Source: Gnetum montanum
Lineage: Eukaryota; Streptophyta; Gnetopsida; Gnetales; Gnetaceae
Assembly: GCA_015680685.1 (NCBI GenBank)
Contig: MNCI01014495.1
Span: 181,685-245,684 of the forward strand
Reading direction: 5' to 3'
Length of the DNA: 64,000 nucleotides
A program made the translations under genes and the position numbers. Of the stretch, positions 42,118 through 53,323 are shown piece after piece (within the stretch, counting starts at the first letter, position 1; each line of letters opens with the position of its first letter). The notes below the pieces were generated by a model that was given only the letters and a program-made list of their open reading frames with translations, searched no databases and had not been told where the DNA came from.

Positions 42118-43400
42118 GTTCTTACAAAACATTAAAAGTGCATGGAAAAATCTTAAGCTCTTTCCTAGGACACTAATAGATAAAGCCAAAGTATGGTATA
42201 AATCATTGAAACCAAATTCAATCCATCGATGGTCCACAATGCTGGAACCTTTTCAACGAGAAATGCCAAACTTATGCGAGGGTGTCCAACCTAAGGAAAC
42301 AAATCCAAGAATGGAAGCAAGAACAACATGAACCCTTGAATATGGCTATAGATAAATACTATTCTCTACCGATAGATGCCTAGGTCATGGTTTCTCTCAA
42401 GAAGAGCAACTTTTCCACATCATAGATGGACTTCATAGTGAAATGAGAGAGACCCTTGGGATGTATGCTCAAGGTCAATTATATGGGTTACGAACCCATC
42501 AGATCCAAGAGCTAATCAAGCATGTGGAAAAAGAAGAAGTAGAGCTATGTAATGCTGAGAAATATCATTACGACCCAACTCTTCAAAAGAAGAAGGTCCA
42601 CATCTATGATAAGGAGAAAGAGGTAGCTCTCAATAAGGTGATTTCACAAAAAACCTTGTCAATACAAAGGTCTATCAATGAACTTGAAGCAAGGTTTGAT
42701 AAGATGTTGAAATGGATAAATGAGAAAGTTACAATTTTTGTAGAAATCAGAGAGGAGAGAGTAACGCAAAACAAATTAAGTGATCACAATAAATAAGGAA
42801 AAAGAACCAAGAAATAGCTAGTAACACTTATCAGCAAACAAGGAAAATGGCTAAAGAAGAAGAGACTATAGACTTCACCACAAAAGAAGATGACGAATGT
42901 GACATCTGCATATATGACCATCCGAAGGGCTATTGCCCAATCATGTCACATCTACATGAGTATTGGGCTTTTGCATTAAATCCCAAGTTTTTATAGAAGC
43001 ACGTGCCTAGGAAATTACCTTTCTCACAAGTTAATTATAGATAGCCCTATAACCAATCGTACTATCCTAGTGGGACTTCTTACCGACCTCAACATTATCA
43101 TCAACTATAGTGGCAAAACCCATAGTCATGGGGGAGGCCTTCATCAAATCAGCCCTACCCTTACTGCCAACCTAATGCATATGGATATTATGTTCAGCAA
43201 CCTATTTCCCCAACTAGTTCTACTTCCTCTACTTCAAATAGCTACTACCACTCTCCTAAGTATCATCGACCCACAACATCTCTTGAAGGATCACTACCTT
43301 ACACCTCATACTCTCCATCATATCCTCAATATTCTCATATTCCACTCCATCACATATCACAACCAGCAACACAAAAAGGTTTAGCACCACAACATCAATG
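42118..43400 (+). pseudogene. gag: gag of Athila-like element C, 3' part
   Basis: Continues the gag cut at 7658. Capsid segment 'LQNIKSAWKNLKLFPRTLI' (about 42125-42180) and 'RWSTMLEPF'; then an open stretch 42443-42796 with 'ETLGMYAQGQLYGLRTHQIQ' and a charged coiled-coil-like tail. The Cys/His motif C-D-I-C-I-Y-D-H-P-K-G-Y-C is near 42900-42940. A Tyr/Gln/Pro/Ser-rich C-terminus ends near 43383. It has several frame changes. The same order is found in gag of D, J and K. Confidence 0.8.
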
Positions 43401-43778
43401 AAAGAATGTCACTTGTGCTATGAACGTGCATATACATGATCATGCTAGTAGATTCCCACCACAATCTTGGAAACACACTTTCTTTAGGATGGTTGCTATG
43501 CGTAAGCACAACACTTGTGAACCTACTAACTCATCCAAACTAGCATAATGTCAATCAAGTGCAACACCTTTTCTTTCATAACTAATGTCCTCTGATCCTA
43601 TGCAGAGGAAAACATCCATCATTAGTCCAACACCTAACAGAAGTAATGAATCTAGTACTATGGAGAGACAAATGAATCCATGCATAATAATCATGATCAA
43701 GGGTGTAGTTATGGGCCAAACATCTACAAAGTTCACACAACTCATACTTTAATTCATTGCACGTTTAACAACCAAGTG
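43401..43778 (+). other. Post-gag region of element C
   Basis: Decayed sequence with a short resemblance to D 46730-46830 ('TGTGCTATGAACG', 'TTCTTTAGGATGG' next to 'CTTCTTTAGAAATAATCC'). No gene seen. It ends where the minus-strand LTR of element G begins. Confidence 0.5.
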
Positions 43779-44330
43779 TGATGAGTTACGAGGTACCCCT
43801 ACGTACAACCATATGAATCACAAGTGTTCATGCACAATTCAGTCAAATTCCATAGATGGAACTAGTTGTGGCATCTAGACTGTTATGCCTTGATCATAGT
43901 TTGTTGTCTTCCCACTTGGACTAGTGGTAGCTTTGTTAGGTATGTTTTAGTCCAAAATGATGCATATGATAATTGATATTGTTTTGGCCTTATGCTACTC
44001 ATAATGGTAATAAAGAAATCAATTAATTAAGATAATTAACAATGGAAAGTAAAGTCTAGACTAGCCTACAGGCGATGAGTGTCTATTCCAAGCTTACCGT
44101 ACACATCCTAATTCCACATATCTACTATTGAAATTACCAAGTACTATGCTACTGGGCAAACCAAGCAATAATGCTACTGGGGTTACCAAGCAGATATGTA
44201 TTTACGCTTAAAACTAGTCATGCTCATACCACCAATTCATTAACATGCATGGAAATGTAAATATTACCTACGTACATAGAATATAAATTGCATTAAAAGT
44301 AAATTTAATCTAAGTCAAAGTGTTGCAAGG
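43779..44330 (-). repeat. 3' LTR of minus-strand element G, distal part
   Basis: Minus-strand LTR end: on the plus strand it starts TGATGAGTTACGAGGTACCCC, the reverse complement of the '...GGGGTACCTCG...ACTCATCA' end shared by the Athila-like LTRs. It is cut by element D at 44330 and continues at 52895-53323; together about 980 bp. Confidence 0.8.
44326..44330 (+). repeat. Target-site duplication of element D, left copy
   Basis: CAAGG before D; identical CAAGG at 52890-52894 after D. Confidence 0.9.
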
Positions 44331-45105
44331 TGATGAGTCGCCATTTGGTCAACCGTGATATCGCCTATCTCCTCATCTATAAATAAGAGGTAGATAGTTT
44401 TGATAGAGGAATTTTCTTAGAGTTAAGTTTTGATTTTAGTTTTGATTTTTCTTCCTCTCAATCCTTTTCTCCTGGTGCATGCCCGCAATGTGGTGATTTT
44501 AATTGTATGGCATCCTTATTTGAGTGTGATGTACTTGGACACGCACATGACCGGAAATAAAGATCAAGATTACTTTATCATTGCAGCATTCACTTAGTTT
44601 AATTATTTATTTAATTGTTATTTACTGCTTTCTTAGTTAATATTTCTTTACCCTAAACTCCTGTTAAACGCAGAATGAGTACGACTTGATTACGAGCATT
44701 TAAGTGTGACTACTTGGTAACCCAGTAGCGTACCTAGGATCTGCACTTGGTAATCCCAGTGGTAGTGATGCATGAGCTCCAAGATGTGTACAGATGATCA
44801 ATGAATAGATGCTCATCGCACTTAGGCTAGCTTAGATTCTCTCTCACCCTTTCTCTCTTAGCTTAGTTAATATTACCTTCCATTGTCTTCAGGAGTAGCA
44901 TTAGCATAGAAACACATCATACACCTCACTCTGGACTAAACCATACATGACAAGCTAGTACTAGTCCAGGTGGGAAGACAGCGAACTGTGACCTAAGGAT
45001 AACTATCTAGATACCACAACTAGTCCGTCTGCAGAGTTCGACTGGATCGTGCATGAAACACTCATATTTGTATGGTTGAGTGTAAGGGTACCTCGCCACT
45101 CATCA
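44331..45105 (+). repeat. 5' LTR of element D
   Basis: 775 bp, TGATGAGTCGCC to CACTCATCA. TATA box TATAAATA at 44378-44385. The U3 palindrome seen in the 3' LTR is partly lost here (only GTGATATCGCC remains). Confidence 0.9.
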
Positions 45106-45106
45106 T

Positions 45107-45124
45107 TGGCGCCATTACCAAGGA
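45107..45124 (+). promoter_or_regulatory. tRNA-Asp primer-binding site of element D
   Basis: TGGCGCCATTACCAAGGA, one base after the LTR. The perfect complement of a plant tRNA-Asp(GTC) 3' end would be TGGCGCCGTTGCCGGGGA; four mismatches, all G-to-A. Athila elements use tRNA-Asp. Confidence 0.75.
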
Positions 45125-45245
45125 CAGTGCTAGTTATCTAGATTAGTCATATCATACAAGGTTGTTGTACAGGAATTAATGATATATCTTTTAGGAAGAA
45201 AATAATTATAAAAAGTCATATAAATTCACACAAAATTGCACAACC

Positions 45246-46980
45246 ATGCCTCTCCTACAAGACTATGATAATGTCATACCTAGTGAGGAAATTCATTGGA
45301 GAACCAACAAATTATATGACAATGAAGATTGGAGTACGCAACCTGAGGTGGGGGTTTCTTATAAACATAAACGAAAGCAACATCATCCCAATGCACAGAA
45401 GCATAACTTACTCGATGATGATGAACCCCTACTGGCCACTACAAGCCTAACGCAAATACAAGTGGCTGTTCGAATCTCCCGTAGGCATCGTAAAAAGAGC
45501 CGCCTACCCAGGCTTGATTTAAAAAACTTTCCCAAGTTCTCAAGAGGCTATGAATTAGATCCCCAATAACATTTACAAGCCTTCTACAATGCTTGCATAT
45601 GGAACAACATTGATAATGGATGGCAAAAACTCAAGCTCTTTCTTATAACACTCATTGGCCAAGCAAAAGTATGATATAGATCATTAAAACCAAATTCAAT
45701 ACGACGTTGGCCAACAATGGTAGAACTCTTTAACGAAAAATATCAAACCTATGCACGAGTGTCAGCCTTGAGGAAACAAATCCAAGAGTGGAAACAAGCA
45801 CAACATGAACCCTTGGACATGGCCTTAGAAAGATATTATGCATTGTTAAACAATTTTCCAAGCCATGAGTTCTTCAAGGAAAGGCTAATGTATCATATCA
45901 TTGATGTATGATGAAACAAGAGAAACCCTAGGGATGTATGCCCAAGGTCAACTATATGAACTACGAACCCATCAAGTCCAAGAGCTTATTAAGTGGGTAG
46001 CAAAAGAAGAAGGAGAAATGGTTAGATGGGAGAGTGTTGAAAAACATCAATAGGACCAAAGTCTCAACTTAACAAAGGTCCATAATCACAAAAAGGAGAA
46101 ATCAACCTACCACAAGGGGAAAGAACCATCTTTGCCAGTATAACAATTATTAGAGGAAGTCGAGGCAAAGATTAATGAGATGTTGGAATGGACGCATAAA
46201 AAGTGTGGAGAATATATCGATATCATTGGAGATACAGTTTTGACAACCCGAGAAGTAGGACAAAGTATCAGTAGACAATCAGAAAGAAGAGATAAGGAAA
46301 ATAAGAGCTCAATTGCCAATCACACATATGAATGCAACATTTTCCTGTATGATCACCCCAAGGGCCAATGCCCAATCTTGTTACATTTATACAAGTATTG
46401 GAGAAGCACGTTACATCTCAAGTTCGTACAGAGATACTGTGTTCAATCATAGTGACAACAATCCCAGTCATGGGGGAAGCCACCCCTAAACTGGAGACAC
46501 CCTTCATATCATCCAAATCCAAATGCTTACCTATTTCAATACCATGTTTCTCCAACTAGGCCAACCTACTCTATCTCACCATATTATCAATACTATCAGT
46601 CCATGTCCTCAACACAACCACTACCTTGTGCACCTTACACTTCTCCTAATTTTCAACATTCTCATCCTTTCCCTCCTTCTATATTGCCACCAATTGTTCC
46701 TAAGGTGTCTGCACCACAGCAACAACTCCCAAACGTTACTTGCGCTACTATTTCCAACAGCAGTGAGAGACCTCAGCAACATCGAAGGTATCCCTTCTTT
46801 AGAAATAATCCTAGGAAGGGACAACACAATTCCAAGGCCACTGCATTCTCCAACTTAGCACAAGTCCAACACTGTGGTGCATCCTTCTCTTCGAACCCAA
46901 TGCCTCATGTTACTTCATCAGGGCCACCAATTAACACTCCAACAACCAAACGGCCCAATGAATATAGCCATGGAGGATGA
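45246..46980 (+). pseudogene. gag: gag of element D
   Basis: ATG 45246, first 107 codons open (LLDDDEPLLATTSLTQIQ, then FPKFSRGYELDPQ-HLQAF). Capsid part about 45555-45910 (KLKLFLITLI, RWPTMVELFNEKYQTYARVS, EPLDMALERYYALL). A frame change near 45908 leads to 'ETLGMYAQGQLYELRTHQVQ'. Charged tail, then the degenerate Cys/His motif E-C-N-I-F-L-Y-D-H-P-K-G-Q-C at about 46330-46372, and a Gln/Pro/Ser/His-rich C-terminus to 46980. Stops are mostly TAG/TAA. Pattern fits Retrotrans_gag (PF03732). Confidence 0.82.
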
Positions 46981-49133
46981 CATCCCCATCCTTGCATACC
47001 ATCTTACGGTCCCAAGTATCATAGTGGGTCAACTCTTTATCTAGGAACCACATTCTATAAATTGCCCCACTATCTTTACCATAATCAAGTGTGTGAACCC
47101 CAATGGGGTAAGAATGACCAAGTTTCAATGTTTCCAATATGCAAGGATCCTCATCTTTCATTTATTAATCCTTGCCATGCTCAACCGTTTAGTTATGAGG
47201 GATATCCCCCATTCTAATAACAAGCAGGATTAATAAATATTTTTCATCTTCTTTAATTTTACAATTTTTTGTTTTCCAATTTTTCATTTTCCAATTTTTT
47301 GTTTTATCTTTTTGTCTTTTTATCTTTTTATAAGTAATCTCATCTATGAATAAAACACTCATCTGGCTCGTTGGTTAAGGTGTGTTCTATGTTATCGAGT
47401 CTCGAGTGATCGATTATTTGGACAGTGAGCCCATTACACCCACTCATCCATTCTACAAATAAGAGGTTCTATCTGAGGGTACAGTGATATTCTTGACATT
47501 CTTAAAACTTGAAATTAATTTCGTGTTCATTGTACCAAGAGTGAAGAAGGATGGACCAAGAGGGAATGATTAGGGTGTGACATAAAGGGGATTTGTGGAT
47601 TCTCTTTAGTGACGTCTGTGAGAGTTATCATGCAACATGGTTGTACTAAGATCCTTGTAGATCTAATGCAAAATGGAAGTAAGAGTAATCAAAAGGCACT
47701 CAAAAATCCAATGGTGTTCTAGGGAATCCCACTGGAAAGACATGCACCCATGCCTAAAGGTTGGTGGCTTCTCTGGATTTAGCATTCAAAAAAAAAGAAG
47801 AGAAGAAAGAGAAAAAAAACAAAGGAAGTGCCACAAAACAAAAATCACTCCTCCCTTGAACAAAATGCCAAGTGATCATATGCCTTGTTGTTTTGGTACT
47901 CTCATAGTTGCTCATCATGGGATGAAACAATGTGGTATCACTGATCAGAGGAATGGACTTTGTCCTAACCTTGGAACAACAGGTTAATAACACATTAATC
48001 ATGCTTTACACATAGGATTCATTGTGTCCTAGGTCAGTCACCTCATGTCCCAATCTCTACAACCCCTTCTGTAGTCCGTCTCATCTTGATGTTCATGTAA
48101 TTGTAGCTCATGTCTCGTATAGCATAGAATCCTTATCTCATCCCGATGATATTTACATGTGTGTGTTTTGTGGAACCAATGCAGATTACATTTAACCCTT
48201 CGAGTGCCCACGAACACTTTTAAGTGTGGTTACGCAAGGGAATTGAATGTTGGAACCTGCTTTGGGGAGGACCCACTTGCGTAATTTTTGTAATTTTCAC
48301 TCATGACCCATCTTCCACACACCATTTATTACCCTTATCATATTTCCAACGATTTTTTTTCCCTTATTACTATAACTCCGATTCAACGTTCCTATGAACC
48401 ATCACATAGCCTTTTTCTCTACCATCTGAGTTCCTTATTGATCAATTCCACCCACATATCATTATTTGTGCCTTCAAAACTACCTAAATTACCCTAGAAT
48501 CCCTTAACAATAGCCCACATGTCCTTACTTTCCATTTTGAATCCCAAAAATACCTTAAAAAATTCAGTATCTTTCATTGTGCCCAATATCACTAGGGTTG
48601 CAATATCGCGGTCGACGTGATATCGCATACGTGATGTACCATACGCGATAACGCATCCCATCCTACTATAACTAGAGAAGCCCCCCTGTAACACTTAACA
48701 TCATTTTCCACAATTTATGCGGGGGAGTTTTTCTCTATGACTTGCAATAGGAAGACCCTTGTTTTTCTACCTATATCTCGCTTGCTGGTACTCTGATTTT
48801 TATTCTGTTTGAACCTACTTAAACCCAGAGTGTTCAACTTAGTCATGGGGGAGGGACACACACTAAATAGTGCATAGTGCATAACTTTTTTGGAATTTTT
48901 CATCGCCCAAAAGACATTATCAGGGGTAATTAGCTATAACATTAAGAATAATTATGCTGAAAATAATTTCACCCCTTTAGGTACATCAGGAAACTAAAAT
49001 TGGAAACCACCTATGTACAAAAGGACCCACTATTATAATCTTTCAGGAAACATCACATGGAGATAAAATAAATTAAATTAGTTAAGGAAAGTATTAAGGT
49101 ATAACTTAACTTTGGAAACAACCTTGCTAACGC
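46981..49133 (+). other. Non-coding region between gag and ORF2 of element D
   Basis: T-rich repeats (47240-47340), then sequence shared with C0 (4380-5530), including CCTGCTTTGGGGAGGACC at 48256. Around 48590-48900 there is GATATCGC-rich sequence and 'AGTCATGGGGGAGGGA', which looks like a piece of an LTR and polypurine tract from a related element. No gene recognised. Confidence 0.55.
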
Positions 49134-51918
49134 TTGGCCTCGTGTGATTGCAAATGGCCCCGAAACATGGACAATAGGAAGGTCCTGCTCAAGGTGGAAG
49201 GAAATGACCTAAGAAAGACAAAGAACAAGTCCCTATCAGACAACATGCAAAGTAGGAGGAAAAATCATTCAGTATTCACCAAGAAGACCCTGCTACTATA
49301 CAGTCCAGGTAGGCAGAAGGAGGAGTTGCTGCAGCGCTTAAACAGGGACAACATCTCACGTTGCCCCAGGATTGCATTCAGGCTATCCACGAAAGGTCCA
49401 CATTCACTGCGATGATTGTGGAATTAAATTTTGAATCTTTTGCAGAGTTCGCTCCTGAGGCTATTAGGGATCACCTCAAAGGGTTACCCTTATGGCCTAC
49501 CCTCTCTAAAAGTAGTGCCTGGTACCTAGGGGAGACGTACTAATTCTGGCACAACAAAGAACAAGGCACCACCGTTAATATTTGTGGTGTGACAGTCAAT
49601 TTCTCCGTGTAGGCCATTTTGAAAGTATTAAACCTTTTCAATACAGGGCCCAAAGTTTCTTAGTTGTGTACCCATTTAGACCCTGATGTGCGATGAGTTT
49701 GGTTGGAAAGGGCATATGGTAGAGATAAGACATTTAGAGAGTTGATAATAGAAGAGAGGATCTATTTTAAAATTGGAATGTATCACCTCTTCCCCACGAA
49801 GGGCTTAAAAAGAATCTCAACATATGCGGCAAGAGGATATGTAGTGCTGATGGGAAAGGTTAATGCTAACCTACCTCATCTATACTTGACAAAGATCCTA
49901 AGGCGGTTCGAGGAACGAAAGACAGGGAAGATGGTGTTGTCCTTCCCTTTCCTTATCAGGAAGTTATGCCGACGTGCTGGTATCAAGGGATACACTAATG
50001 ATGTCCTCTGAAAAGCCAAAAGTGCTTCATATGCTGAACTGTTAAAGCCACTAGTTGCAAGGAAAATCACTGGTGAGACGCAGGGACCAAAACAAGAAGA
50101 AGAACAAACAGCTGGACCCAACCAACTTCCAAGTACGGGACCCAGCCAACAATAGGAAGCAAGGCCTAGCATGGACCAGGATCAACCACCGCTGCTGCAA
50201 GATTACAAACCGTCAATGAGCCACCTCAGGGCCATCGTTGAGATGGTCAGTTGGGAAAGTCGTGATGATGCAAATCTCTTCCACGTCATTGACGATGCCA
50301 TACAGCCTACGGTTTCTTTGGATTGTGCAAGGGGTGAGGTGTCCATCCATACAAGAGAAGGGAAGACCACTTGGTCACAATAGATCTTGGAAAATGCTAC
50401 GTTATTCCAAGTGCAATTAGAAGCTAGTGACGAAGCCACAGTGGTGGTCATGCAACATCAGGATGTAGCAGGAGCCATAGAAGTGGTCGCAAACCACATT
50501 AAAGAATCATTCAATGTACTTGTTGTACCACCAGTAGATCTCATGAGAGCATGGGATGCTCAAACTTTGGCTGGAACCTTAATGACTCCTGCGGAACATG
50601 AGGGTGCGCTTGATCAATTGCTACAAATAGGACAAATAATGACGTCCTTGTTTAACATCCCTCAAGATGTTACGGCAATTCAATCAGACCTCATTTCCAC
50701 TAAGGGAAAGTTGGTCTTAAAAGAAGTGAGGGTCGAGCATGCTAAAGCAGAGGTGCAGAAATTACAAGAAAAGCTCATGGCCCTACAAGTAGCATAGTGG
50801 AACCCTTCACAATTTGTTCCCGTAGACTAGCTAGAAAATTTCAAAACTAAGCAACTAACCAAACTACTAATGGAGAATAAGAAGGTGGCAGAAGAAAAAG
50901 AGAAGGCTGTTTGGGATGCCTCTATAGCACAGGCACAAACTCATGCATATATCAAGGCACTCAAAGCCTTACAAGAGGAAAACAAGTAGCTTGTTGCTGA
51001 CAACCTTCGATTGACTTCTGTGGAGAAGCAAAAGAATGTTCTTGAATAACATTTTCATTAGTTTTGAGAATAGGTCATTCAGGTCAATCAAGAAATGAAC
51101 CATTTAGCCAAGGAGAATCGAACCCTCTCAATGAAGTAGGTATGCGTAATCTGTCAAAAGACAGCTATCGAAATAAGCGCATGGTAAAATGAGGCTAAAT
51201 GGCATGAAAAGCTAAAGGAGCACTTCCGGGACCATGTGGGGATGTACAAATAGATCCTTGAGAAGGAGATCCATATGGCCAAGGCCCACATCAATGCTAT
51301 CAGTACTCAACACACTAACTAGCAGGCCATATTAGACACATATGCATTGGCCCACCAGGTAGAAGTTAAGAATTGAGACCTACAGATCCAAGACCTAATA
51401 GAATACATGGAGTTGGCAAACTTGCAATATGCCAACCTTGCCATGTTAACATCAAGACGCCCGAGGATAGAGCTCAAACAATAAGTAGCTACCACTACAG
51501 CAAATATGAAACAGAATTAGTGGAACACAAGAAGTTATTGCAAAAAATAAAGATCACAAATTCTTAACTTGAGGTGGTAAAGGTAAGCTACCAAGGATAG
51601 AAAGGTGTTGCAACAGATTTGGCTCGACAACTTGCGGATTTTCAAGAGTACGGAGACAAAGCCAGAGCCTATGTGGAGGAACAACAGGTATTTACGGCCT
51701 GGTATGTCAAGGAAAATCAAATGTTTTCGCAACTACCCTGCCCATGGGAAGTGTCAACTCCATCAAACATTAGAACATTAACATGGACAACACAGGATCC
51801 CTGGACCGAAGAGGAGAAACTCCAAGCCATACTTCAATGCCATCAAGCCCCAAGACCTAGAGCACAAGACAAGGGGAAAGCACCTATGAAGAAGCCACCG
51901 CCACCAAGAACTACATGA
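49134..51918 (+). pseudogene. ORF2 of element D: plant-transposon-type protein with coiled coil
   Basis: A long frame (mostly frame of 49361, later of 51373) open except for in-frame stops, about 850-930 codons. The N-terminal part (49361-50040) has ELNFESFAEFAPEAIRDHL, then 'VNICGVTVNFSV' and 'FPFLIRKLCRRAGIKGY'. The last two match from memory the plant-transposon protein domain (PF20167-like) found in extra ORFs of Athila/Tat elements. A Gln/Glu/Pro linker follows (50041-50200), then a long Gln/Lys/Glu/Ala-rich coiled-coil part (50200-51900) and a basic tail (KGKAPMKKPPPPR). It takes the place where Athila elements carry an env-like ORF, but I see no signal peptide or membrane segment. Role unknown. 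Confidence 0.72.
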
Positions 51919-52088
51919 GTTCCACCAATTTTGTAGCTCTAGCACATTCTTTGTGTTGTGTCTCAATTTTTTTTGACTCCACACCATGGCATAAACCCAT
52001 TTTCACCATCCAATAATCCCATACCTATCCATTGTGTAATCAATGAAGCTTTTTCTCACTGTAACTCGAGGACGAGTATTCATTCAGT

Positions 52089-52098
52089 CGTGGGGGTA
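52089..52098 (+). promoter_or_regulatory. Polypurine tract of element D
   Basis: CGTGGGGGTA directly before the 3' LTR; C0 has CATGGGGGTA. Confidence 0.75.
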
Positions 52099-52889
52099 TG
52101 ATGAGTCGTCATTTAGTCAATCGTGATATCGCGTACGCGATATCACATCCTATCTCCTCATCTATAAATAAGAGGTAGACAGTTCTGATAGAGGAGTTTT
52201 TTTAGAGTTAAGTTTTGATTTTAGTTTTTGTTTTTTTCCTCTCAACCCTTCTCTCCCAGTGCATGCCTACAGTGTGGTGATTGTAATTATACAACATCCT
52301 TATTCGAGTGTGACATACTTGGACATGCACATGATCAGAAATAAAGATCGAGATTACTTCATCATTGCAGCATTCACTTAGTTTAATTATTTATTTAATT
52401 GTTATTTACTGCTTTCTTAGTTAATATCTCTTTACCCTAAACTCTCGTTAAATGCAGAATGAGTACGACTTGATTACGAGCATTTAAGTGTAACTACTTG
52501 GTAACCCAATAGCGTACTTAGGATCTGCACTTGGTAATCCCAGTGGTAGTCATGCATAAGGTCCAAGATGTGTACGGATGATCAAGGAATGGATGCTCAT
52601 CGCACTTAGGCTAGCTTAGATTCTCTCTCACCCTTTCTCTCTTAGCTTAGTTAATATTACCTTCCATTGTCTTTAGGGGTAGCATGAGCATAGAAACACA
52701 TCATACACCTCACTCTAGACTAAACCATACATGACAAGCTAATACTAGTCCAGGTGGGAAGATAGTGAACTACGACCTAAGGATAACTATCTAGATACCA
52801 CAACTAGTCTGTCTGTGGAGTTCGACTGGATTGTGCGTGAAACGCTCGTATTCGTATGGTTGAGTGTAGGGATACCTTACCACTCATCA
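52099..52889 (+). repeat. 3' LTR of element D
   Basis: 791 bp, TGATGAGTCGTC to CACTCATCA, closely matching 44331-45105. It contains a perfect 24-bp palindrome at 52123-52146 (core GATATCGCGTACGCGATATC) and a TATA box at 52163. Confidence 0.9.
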
Positions 52890-52894
52890 CAAGG

Positions 52895-53323
52895 AATAAG
52901 AATCAATCTCGATCTTATTGTCATTCATAGAATGTTTCTAGGTACATTGCCACTCAAATAAGACACCGTAAAACTGACTTAAATCCACACTACGAGCATT
53001 CGTCGACTATTCTCTAAGACTACAAAATAAAACTGCAAGAGTTTGACTACTTTATTAACTGATATGACTTTCAAACCATGCATCCAAGTCTTATAGCTAT
53101 AGATCGGCACACATCCCTGGATATCGGATATCCAATAACATAACATGTGATCTGATATCGGATATGCGATATCACAGCTTCGATATCAGAGCTAACATAT
53201 CGAAGCTCCAATATCTTAGTTGATCAAAAATTGACTTTTCATGAAACAAATGCAATATAGCATCAACAATATCGCAGATGTAATGCAGCATCAACAATAT
53301 CCCAGCCAACTGATGATTCATCA
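52895..53323 (-). repeat. 3' LTR of minus-strand element G, proximal part
   Basis: Continues 43779-44330 beyond element D. GATATC-rich sequence at 53130-53300 is the U3 palindromic region. The minus-strand start TGATGAATC lies at 53323, preceded by TGTAGGGATA (polypurine tract, plus 53324-53333). Confidence 0.75.

Larger units (their letters stand above)
44331..52889 (+). mobile_element. Athila-like element D, complete ends but no pol
   Basis: 8,559 bp with LTRs 44331-45105 and 52099-52889, tRNA-Asp primer site, polypurine tract and perfect CAAGG duplications. It carries gag and a second long ORF but no RT or integrase motif in any frame I could read, and the space between the two ORFs is too short for pol. 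It looks like a non-autonomous element that kept particle protein and an extra gene. Confidence 0.88.

Noticed and set aside
45107-45124. tRNA gene fragment
   Set aside because: Only the 18-bp complement of a tRNA 3' end placed after an LTR; it is a primer-binding site.
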